Below are positions 5,661-11,933 of a DNA stretch of 11,933 bases, one piece after another. This stretch comes from JACQNR01 sp964533045 (lineage in GTDB: Bacteria > Acidobacteriota > Terriglobia > UBA7540). The translations under genes and the position numbers were made by a program. Under the pieces are notes generated by a model that was not told the DNA's origin, did no database searches, and saw nothing but the letters and a program-made list of their open reading frames with translations. Position 1 is the first letter of the stretch. Every line of letters begins with the position of its first letter. Where the stretch lies: NCBI GenBank assembly GCA_964533045.1, contig CAZHKT010000112.1:1-11933 (forward strand), written 5' to 3'.

Positions 5661-7082
5661 TTACCTCAATTGCGGGTTCAATGCCTTTACCAGCGCCTGC
5701 CCCGATTCGGACGGAGCGCCGTCGGCGACCGCGGCCAGAGACGCGAGATACACCTGATCCTCTTCGAACGCGAACGAGGCAAAAGCAGCCCCGGGCGCGC
5801 CATTCCGCACGGCCATCAACAAGCGGCGGGCAAAAGCCAGATCCGATTCCTGTTCGACCCACGGGACGTGCAGTGATGGCGGCTGGGCCGCGGGCGAAAA
5901 ATCCCGGCAAAACAGAACCGGCGCTTGGATCTCGCCTTGTGCCACGAGTTCATTGGCCCGGATTGCCCATTGTACATGCTCTTCCGGCGTCAGCCACGCC
6001 ACGCGGGCGGGGATGCCCTCCTGGCGCAAGCATTGCTTCACGCGGCGCAACCACGTTCCGAGAATGTCATTCTCGGAAACCAGCGAGGCCAGAGCATCGT
6101 CCAGTTTCAGGAGATTGCTGCCCTCACCCGAAAGTGCAAACCATCGCATTGGCGCGGCCGCGGCTCGAGTGACGGGCTCCAGGAATGCCGAAACGAAGCC
6201 GGGGATTGCCGCAGCCTGCTCCGAGCCCGCCCGGCGTGCCGCTGTGATGACGCCATCGCCGAACTCGAACACGACCGAGCCAAGTCTTTGTAGCTCGAGG
6301 ATCGCCGCCATGTGGCGCGCCCGCGATTCCTCCGCCCCGCTCTTCGATCCCGTCGCGTCCGTCAGCAGATCGGGAACGACGCCGCGCCGGGCCATCTCCG
6401 GCAAAATCTCTTCGCACTTCCCTGCCAGGCCCACGGAAACCGGCCGCTGCCGCCGGATTTCGAATTTCAGAATCCGCAGGGCCTCGTCGAGGTCGTTCAC
6501 GCAGATATCGCAGAACCCCGACCGGATACGGCCCTGGATGGCGCGCTCGTCCGCCTCGATGCCGAGGAAACCGGCTCCGTTCATAGCGGCAGCCAGCGAG
6601 ATAGCGGCGCCGGTTTCACCCAACCCGCCCGAAACCACCAACTTCCCGGCCAGGTCGCCGCCAAAGTGTTTTCGTGCCGCATGCGCCAGGGTCACGAAGG
6701 CCGCACAGAGCACATCCTGGGAACCGGCGGCCATCCAACCGGCGCCCCTTGCAAGCCAGAAAGAGAGGGCGAGATCGGTGTCGGTGGAGGCGCGAGAGAG
6801 TTGGATGACACGGGGGGCCGACTCGTCGCTCAGAAGAACCAGCGGCGGCTTCCCGCCGCGTGCAGCCAATGTCTGATCCGGGGCGATGCTGGGCAGGACG
6901 GCCAGCATCGAGCCGACGTCGCCTTCCTGTACGGGCCCGCGCTGGCTCCGCTCCAGCAGCACGCGGAAGACAGCCTCCTGGCGCCAGCCCTTGCAGGAAA
7001 GCTCCGCCCCGCGCGGGATGGGCTGGTGACTCAACGCGGTCGCCAGACCGCGCGCCATTGATTTCGGCGAACCTTGCTCCAC
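5661..7082 (-). CDS. Urocanate-hydratase-like protein with degenerate active site, 473 aa
   Basis: The fold family is clearly urocanase (HutU): LSCKGWRQEA (28-37), GGKPPLVLLSDESAPRVI, HFGGDLAGKLVVSGGLG, GIEADER, VNDLDEAL, SVGLAGK, RRGVVPDLLTD, FEFGDGV, IPGFVSAFL, RWFALSGEG, IPARVAWL and RANELVAQGEIQAPVLF all follow the HutU order. True HutU converts urocanate to imidazolonepropionate using bound NAD+. Here the known sites are changed: the YGG-TGKAARNW block is absent, GGMGG is GETGA (155-159), GNA is GKC (221-223), DQTSAHD is DATGSKS (242-248), the GRDHLDCGS stretch carrying Cys410 becomes CRDFSPAAQ (392-400), and the HHGGGVG motif is gone. It is also about 80 residues shorter than usual. The frame is open with no decay, so it appears maintained. 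It lies 3 bases before ftcD. The start is GTG at 7082; ATG at 7058 is an alternative. Activity as a urocanase is doubtful. Confidence 0.82.
   Translation of the reverse strand: MEQGSPKSMARGLATALSHQPIPRGAELSCKGWRQEAVFRVLLERSQRGPVQEGDVGSMLAVLPSIAPDQTLAARGGKPPLVLLSDESAPRVIQLSRASTDTDLALSFWLARGAGWMAAGSQDVLCAAFVTLAHAARKHFGGDLAGKLVVSGGLGETGAAISLAAAMNGAGFLGIEADERAIQGRIRSGFCDICVNDLDEALRILKFEIRRQRPVSVGLAGKCEEILPEMARRGVVPDLLTDATGSKSGAEESRARHMAAILELQRLGSVVFEFGDGVITAARRAGSEQAAAIPGFVSAFLEPVTRAAAAPMRWFALSGEGSNLLKLDDALASLVSENDILGTWLRRVKQCLRQEGIPARVAWLTPEEHVQWAIRANELVAQGEIQAPVLFCRDFSPAAQPPSLHVPWVEQESDLAFARRLLMAVRNGAPGAAFASFAFEEDQVYLASLAAVADGAPSESGQALVKALNPQLR
5664..5667 (-). promoter_or_regulatory. Ribosome binding site fixing the GTG start of ftcD
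   Basis: GAGG on the minus strand lies in the last codons of the urocanase-like gene, six bases before the GTG at 5657. This supports coupled translation of the two genes. Confidence 0.55.
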
Positions 7083-7181
7083 GCCGAAATCTTAGCCTAT
7101 CGGTCCAATGAGCGGAAGAGCCGAGTACCTCGACGCCCAAGGAGGGCTATGCTAGGCTGGGAAACAGGTGAGATTGCTCTC

Positions 7182-8822
7182 ATGGTCGTTCGTACAAAGC
7201 CTTTGGTCATCGGCTCGCCGCCCTGGGAATTGAAACGCAGCTTGCGCTCGATGATGATGGCGGCCCTCTTGATGGCGGGAGGCGCTCCGCCTGCGCCCGC
7301 AGCCCCGCAGGCTCCGCCCACCCATCTGCAACGTGCGGCGGAACTGGTCGCCGGCGGAAAGCTGGCCGAAGCGGAGCGGGAAGCTCAGAAAGCCGTGGCC
7401 ACTGCTTCGACGGCCGCCGCGGGGTATTCCATCCTGGGAACTATCCGTTTGCGCCAGCTGCGGCTGGAGGAAAGCCGAGAAATGCTGGAAAAGGCTCTCC
7501 GTCTGAATCCCAACCTGCTGGGCGCGCGCCTGACACTGGGCCAGGTCTTTGCGCGGCAGGGCAAGGTCGAGCAGGCGCGCGAGGTACTCCGCACGGCTCT
7601 CAAGCAGGCCCCTGGCAATCCGATTGCCCTCATGACTCTGGCACAGGTGGAGGCCTCGGCGGGAAACTTTCAGGAGTCCCTGGAGCTGGTCAAACCGATC
7701 CGCGCGGAACTACGTCGCACTCCCGACGGCCTGATTCTGCTCCAGATCAGCACGTTGGGGCTGGGATATACGGCGGTGGCGCGCGGCCTGGTGGAAGACT
7801 GGCTGGCGCTGACTCCCCCGGCGCCTGTTCCGCTGGCTATTGAATTCGCCAAGTCGCTGGCCGAGCACCAACTCGCCGCAGACGCCGTGCGAGTGCTGGA
7901 GCAAGCCCAAGGCAGCCAGCCGCCGTCCTTCGAGCTGGCCTTTGCTCTCGGCGGCGCACATCTTGCCAACGGCGATTTGGCACGCGCCGAGGCATACTAC
8001 GAGCAGGCCGCGAATCTTAATGCGAATTGCGCCCTTTGCAACCAGCAAATCGCGCGAATTGCCCGGCTGCAGGGCGAAAAGGAGAAGTCTCTTTCCTACC
8101 TGATTAAAGCCAAGGCCCAAGCGCCTGAGAACGCCGAAATCCTCTTCGAATTCGGCCGCGCCTGCGTGGAGGGAAACCTGTTTCGCGATGCGACACCGGC
8201 TCTGGAGAAAGCCTACCAGCTGGATCCTTCCCAGGACCGGTATGGCTACGTCCTCGCCAATGCTTATATGAGCAAGCACCGCTTCAAGGAAGCTCTGGCC
8301 ATCCTGGAGAAACTGGTTCAAAAACACCCGAAGGATCCGGTCATTTACTACGCCTATGGCTCAGCCCTCTATAACGAAGGCTTACGCCTGGACGAAGCCG
8401 AGGCTTACCTCAGGAAAAGCATCGAGTTGCAGCCCAAGCAGATTGGCGCCTATTACTACCTGGGCATGACAGTGATGAAGAAAGGCGATCAGGAGCAGGC
8501 CTGCGGCATCTTTCAGGAACTTGCCGAGCGGCATCCCACCCACCTTGCCAGCCAGGAGCAGCTGGGCACCCTTCTGGTCAAACTGCGCCGGAACGAGGAA
8601 GCGAAAAGGGTGCTGGAAAAACTGCTGGAGCAGGCCCCCCAGTCACTGGCAGGCCACTATCAATACGGCCTGCTGCTGGGACGCTTGGGCAAGCCGGAGG
8701 AATCCAGATTCCATCTGGATTGGGCCAAGAAGCTGGAAGAAGAGCGGAAAGTTGAATCCAAGCGCGAATTCTACTTGCTGGATCCCACCACGCTGGACCG
8801 CCCCCTGACCCCCACGCATTAA
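7182..8822 (+). CDS. Exported tetratricopeptide-repeat protein, 546 aa
   Basis: This is an almost all-helical TPR protein with no catalytic domain. After the N-terminal signal-like segment (KRSLRSMMMAALLMAGGAP, then APA) come about 13 TPR units to near the C terminus. Examples of the repeat pattern are AGYSILGTIRLRQLRLEESR, ARLTLGQVFARQGKVEQARE, AYYYLGMTVMKKGDQEQACG and ASQEQLGTLLVKLRRNEEAK. Such proteins act as scaffolds for partner proteins, often in the periplasm or at the envelope; the partner here is unknown. One central repeat carries a CALC pair (codons at 8028-8039). The start is not certain. ATG at 7182 has AGGTGAG 9 bases upstream and is where high-GC third positions begin. ATG at 7149 has AAGGAGGG only 3 bases away. 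An earlier ATG at 7074 would overlap the divergent gene and is unlikely. The gene is divergent from the urocanase-ftcD pair and convergent with the TonB receptor. Confidence 0.85.
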   Translation: MVVRTKPLVIGSPPWELKRSLRSMMMAALLMAGGAPPAPAAPQAPPTHLQRAAELVAGGKLAEAEREAQKAVATASTAAAGYSILGTIRLRQLRLEESREMLEKALRLNPNLLGARLTLGQVFARQGKVEQAREVLRTALKQAPGNPIALMTLAQVEASAGNFQESLELVKPIRAELRRTPDGLILLQISTLGLGYTAVARGLVEDWLALTPPAPVPLAIEFAKSLAEHQLAADAVRVLEQAQGSQPPSFELAFALGGAHLANGDLARAEAYYEQAANLNANCALCNQQIARIARLQGEKEKSLSYLIKAKAQAPENAEILFEFGRACVEGNLFRDATPALEKAYQLDPSQDRYGYVLANAYMSKHRFKEALAILEKLVQKHPKDPVIYYAYGSALYNEGLRLDEAEAYLRKSIELQPKQIGAYYYLGMTVMKKGDQEQACGIFQELAERHPTHLASQEQLGTLLVKLRRNEEAKRVLEKLLEQAPQSLAGHYQYGLLLGRLGKPEESRFHLDWAKKLEEERKVESKREFYLLDPTTLDRPLTPTH

Positions 8823-8829
8823 ACAGCCG

Positions 8830-8864
8830 AAAAAAGAAGTGGCCGGGTGTTGCCACCCGGCCAC
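8830..8864 (-). terminator. Rho-independent terminator of the Oar-like receptor gene
   Basis: A perfect 11-base stem (8839-8849 pairing with 8854-8864) closes a 4-base loop and is followed on the minus strand by TTCTTTTTTC. It lies about 28 bases after the receptor stop codon and only 17 bases past the end of the TPR gene. It could also stop plus-strand transcripts, though no T-run follows on that strand. Confidence 0.85.
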
Positions 8865-8891
8865 GGAGAACCTGACACTTTCAGGTCAAAG

Positions 8892-11800
8892 CTAGAATTC
8901 AAACCGCAGACCAAACTGGATGCGCCGCGGGATATTGCACTGGGAAGTGACTTTCCCGAAGTCCCCCGAGGTCCAGCTGGTGTTGGGGTTGCAGAAGAAG
9001 GTACGGTTGAAGATATTGCCGAATTGCGCTTCAAACCGGACCTTCCACTGTTCCGCCTTGACGAAGGTGTCTTTGTACAGGTTGATGTCCTCGTTGAAGA
9101 TGGGGAAGGTGCGCACATGGCTGTCCAGCCTTGGGGCATTGCCGAACTCGAACTGCCCCGGAGCCGTGTAAGCCGCCTTGTCGAGGTAACGGTTGGTGGC
9201 AGGATCGAACTTGCCTCCGCTCCAAGCGCTGTCCGCCACCTTGTTGGGACGCCGTACCCACGAAAACAGGTACGCGGTCACGTCGCCGCCGGACATGGTG
9301 ATGCCCAGCGGACGGCCACTCTGATAGCGCTGGATGCCAGACAGACCCCACCCGCCGATGATCTTATCCACGACGGGATGGGCATTGGCGCCGAACTTCT
9401 TTCCGCGCCCGAATGGCAACTGATAGGTGTAAGCAAGGATAAAGGTGTGCGGCACGTCGTCGGCGCTGACCGCCTTCTCGCACGACCGTGTGCAAACCGG
9501 GTTCTGGATGCCGCCGCCCACCACGTCGTTACCGTTGCCGCTATCCGAGGGTCCAATCACCATGAGCTTGGACCACACGTAAGCGAGACGGAACTGGAGG
9601 CCGCTGGCGAAGCGCTTGTCCAGTTTCGCCTGCAACGAGTGATAGACGCTCGATCCCGTGGTCAGGTTGCGCCACGCGATATCCTGATACTGCGGGAAGG
9701 GCCGCAGGGCCTGAGCCAGGTTGCCGCCGAATCCAGCGTACGGTTTGTGCAGACCGTCGCCCGGATCCACCGGCATGGCCTGAACCGGAGCCAGGGCCTG
9801 AACCGCCGGAGCCGTGATGCTCTGACCGAGCAGGGCGCCGTATTGCAGGATGCTGGGATTGTTCTCGTTGTGCAGCGGATGGCCGGCGGAAGTCCGGTTG
9901 GAAATCAGCCGGGTTCCGTGGTTGCCGACATAGGAGATGTCGAGCAGCATATTGTTCGACAGTTGCCGCTCCCAGGTGAACGACCAGTTCTGGTAGCGAG
10001 GCAACCTCAACCCTTCTTCACTGACCGAGATGGGCGAGGTGTTATTCGCCACGTCGGCGGTCAGGAAGGGCGGATTCTTGATAAAGGCGGTTGGGAACGG
10101 ATTATCCCACCAGGCATATCCGTTGGTGCAAGCCAGATCGGTGCAGCCCGCCGGGAACAGTCCGCTGGTCAGGTTCGGCACCGCCGAAGTGGCTTCGTAT
10201 CCGGTCGTGGGCGAACCGATCCACATGTCGTACTGAACGCCGGAATAGTAGATGCCGTACCCGCCACGGATCACGTCCTTGGAGGACAGCTTGTAGGCGA
10301 ACGCCGCACGCGGTCCCCAGGAATCGGCATCGGGCTTCTCGAAGCTGCGGTTGCTCGCGCTGGCGAACACCATCGCCCCGGGAACGCCCACCGGATTCAT
10401 GGCCTTGGGATCGAAGTTAGACATGCGGTTGTGCCGCTCTGTCCGCGGCGTCTGATAATCGAACCGGAGGCCGAAGTTCAGCGTCAGCCGGTCGGTTACC
10501 TTGATTTCGTCGTTGATCCAGGGAGACCAATACTTCTCCGAGATCACGTGATCGAGCCCCTGGAAGAACGAGGAGCTCCAGATCTGGCCCAGGATCAAAG
10601 ACGCAATGGCGTCTCCGGAGGTATCCAGAATGGATTGGGCTGCCGAGATACCCGCCGTGTTCCGGGCATTGAACGTCCAGTTGCCGGCGCCACTCCGAGC
10701 CCAGCCGGAATGATTGAATTCATGCCAGCGCCACTCGAAGCCCGCCTTGATGGTGTGCTTGCCGTGGATATAGGTCAAGTCATCCGCAAACTGCCAGCGG
10801 TTGACCGCCTCAAACCCACGCAGCCACTGCGTGCCAATGGTGCCGTTGTTGCCGGCGTAGGGGAAGCGACCGCCGTTCAGAGTGATGTTGGGAGGACCAC
10901 CGGTCCCGTTCAGCGCCGGCAGGCCCTTGATGCCCAGCAGTTGATGCCAGCCCGCACCGTCGGAGAGCGACCAGCCGCCCATGTACCAGCGGTCATAAGC
11001 GATGGTGGTGTGATTGAACAGCGTCGGCCGGATCACCCAGTCGAATTGCTGGTGGATGTTCCGGTTGGCGATCCTCTGGACGAACCCGTCACTGATGTAA
11101 TTGGTGTTCGCCGCGGAATTGGACCGGGGATCGCTGGGCGTGTCGCAAGCCTGGATACTGCCGCACTTCCGGATGGCCGGTCGCTCGTTCATCCAGTACG
11201 AGGTGCTGGATTTCAGGCTGGGACCGAAAGTGTGGTCCACACGGATCAGCCAGTTCGTGACGTCCAGGATCTTGTTGGGGTCGCCGCCGCCGCCAAACAC
11301 GTTGTTCTGTGTCATGGTGTCGAGGTCCGGATCGGGCAGACGGCTCAGCCAGTTGGCCGCCACCGTGCTCCGCAGCGGGTCATTGGCAGGAATGATGTTG
11401 CCCGGATACGGATCGCGAACCCAGCCGGTGGCGGTCGCCACCACGCCGGTGACCGGATCCACTTGCCCGGCCGTCACCATCCGCTGGGTGCCCGGATTGA
11501 AGATCTGGCCCGGATGGATATCCCGGCCCAAAGCATCCTGACCCAGAACGGTCGCACTGTCGAGGATGGAGCTGAAATTGCCGGTCTTCAGCGCCGCAGT
11601 AGGCATGCGGTTAATGAAGCCGCTGCTTACCACCTGCCGGAGTTTCATCCATCCCAGGTTGTTGAAGAAGAACGTCTTGTCTTTTTTGATCGGACCGCCG
11701 ATGGTGAACCCGTAGTCATTGTTCTTGCTGGGCCGAATGGCGGTGCCAGGCAGTTCATTGCCGCTGAGGTCCTTCCGGTTGTACTCGAAGAACCGGCGGG

Positions 11801-11933
11801 CGTTCAGAGAGCTGTTGCCCAGGTACTCATAGACGCTTCCGTGGAATTCGTTGGATCCCGACTTGGAAACGTATTCAATAAACGCGCCGCTGGTGTGCCC
11901 GTACTGGGCCGAGAAACTGCTGTTGATGACCTT
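8892..11933 (-). CDS. Oar-like TonB-dependent outer-membrane receptor, 3' 1013 codons (5' end cut by right edge)
   Basis: The frame is open from the right edge to TAG at 8894-8892. The visible protein starts inside the plug domain, with KVINSSFSAQYGHTSGAFIE and SGSNEFHGSVYEYLGN. It then gives DYGFTIGGPI and KTFFFNN, the usual passage into the barrel. The rest is a long beta-barrel rich in Trp, Tyr, Asn and Gly, with family blocks such as LTLNFGLRFDYQTP, NWSFTWERQLSNNMLLDISY, YVGNHGTRL, SVYHSLQAKLDKRF and RLAYVWSKL. It ends in LRFEF, whose final aromatic residue is typical of outer-membrane barrels. Acidobacteria carry many such receptors, usually with an N-terminal carboxypeptidase-regulatory-like domain, which would lie outside this window. 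Substrate is unknown; large glycans or peptides are common guesses. An internal Met at 11648 is not the true start, because coding continues upstream of it. An intrinsic terminator follows the gene. Confidence 0.92.
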   Translation of the reverse strand, partial: KVINSSFSAQYGHTSGAFIEYVSKSGSNEFHGSVYEYLGNSSLNARRFFEYNRKDLSGNELPGTAIRPSKNNDYGFTIGGPIKKDKTFFFNNLGWMKLRQVVSSGFINRMPTAALKTGNFSSILDSATVLGQDALGRDIHPGQIFNPGTQRMVTAGQVDPVTGVVATATGWVRDPYPGNIIPANDPLRSTVAANWLSRLPDPDLDTMTQNNVFGGGGDPNKILDVTNWLIRVDHTFGPSLKSSTSYWMNERPAIRKCGSIQACDTPSDPRSNSAANTNYISDGFVQRIANRNIHQQFDWVIRPTLFNHTTIAYDRWYMGGWSLSDGAGWHQLLGIKGLPALNGTGGPPNITLNGGRFPYAGNNGTIGTQWLRGFEAVNRWQFADDLTYIHGKHTIKAGFEWRWHEFNHSGWARSGAGNWTFNARNTAGISAAQSILDTSGDAIASLILGQIWSSSFFQGLDHVISEKYWSPWINDEIKVTDRLTLNFGLRFDYQTPRTERHNRMSNFDPKAMNPVGVPGAMVFASASNRSFEKPDADSWGPRAAFAYKLSSKDVIRGGYGIYYSGVQYDMWIGSPTTGYEATSAVPNLTSGLFPAGCTDLACTNGYAWWDNPFPTAFIKNPPFLTADVANNTSPISVSEEGLRLPRYQNWSFTWERQLSNNMLLDISYVGNHGTRLISNRTSAGHPLHNENNPSILQYGALLGQSITAPAVQALAPVQAMPVDPGDGLHKPYAGFGGNLAQALRPFPQYQDIAWRNLTTGSSVYHSLQAKLDKRFASGLQFRLAYVWSKLMVIGPSDSGNGNDVVGGGIQNPVCTRSCEKAVSADDVPHTFILAYTYQLPFGRGKKFGANAHPVVDKIIGGWGLSGIQRYQSGRPLGITMSGGDVTAYLFSWVRRPNKVADSAWSGGKFDPATNRYLDKAAYTAPGQFEFGNAPRLDSHVRTFPIFNEDINLYKDTFVKAEQWKVRFEAQFGNIFNRTFFCNPNTSWTSGDFGKVTSQCNIPRRIQFGLRFEF

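Noticed and set aside
8892..11648. Receptor gene starting at the internal ATG at 11648
   Set aside because: The same frame stays open to the window edge and encodes clear plug-domain sequence, so that Met is internal and the gene is cut by the edge.

Overview
The window looks like chromosome of a GC-rich acidobacterium, probably from the Solibacteres/Bryobacterales group. This is inferred, not proven. The main clues are a very large Oar-type TonB-dependent receptor at the right edge, a secreted protein start of a kind common in that phylum at the left edge, a big TPR lipid-free exported protein, and a DtxR-FeoA fusion next to feoB.

Layout from left to right: (1) The 5' end of a secreted protein gene on the minus strand runs off the left edge (1-160), with a good ribosome binding site and a possible promoter. 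(2) A decayed piece of an ABC transporter ATPase, with an in-frame stop and a frameshift, fills part of the roughly 500-base gap (260-540). (3) A two-gene metal-uptake operon on the minus strand (668-3954) encodes a membrane-anchored DtxR-like regulator fused to FeoA-like domains, then FeoB. The two genes overlap by ATGA. The operon has a readable promoter (TTGACA-N18-TATAGT), and three GTTAAC boxes lie over and just after the predicted transcription start, which suggests autoregulation by the fused repressor. (4) A second minus-strand pair (4152-7082) encodes a urocanate-hydratase-like protein and, 3 bases downstream, a full bifunctional formiminotransferase-cyclodeaminase (FtcD). These are two histidine-degradation families, but the urocanase member has lost nearly all known catalytic and NAD-binding residues. 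(5) A divergent plus-strand gene encodes an exported TPR protein (about 7182-8822). (6) A convergent minus-strand Oar-like TonB-dependent receptor (8892-11933) is cut by the right edge and ends at a strong intrinsic terminator shared by the convergent pair.

How the genes work together: the regulator-FeoB operon would import ferrous iron (or possibly manganese) under metal-dependent repression. FtcD moves the formimino group of formiminoglutamate onto tetrahydrofolate and deaminates it. Its translationally linked urocanase-like partner may be a repurposed, non-catalytic or differently catalytic protein. No mobile element, CRISPR array, tRNA or rRNA was found. The most unusual item is the degenerate urocanase coupled to FtcD, followed by the membrane-tethered DtxR-FeoA regulator and its GTTAAC operator.
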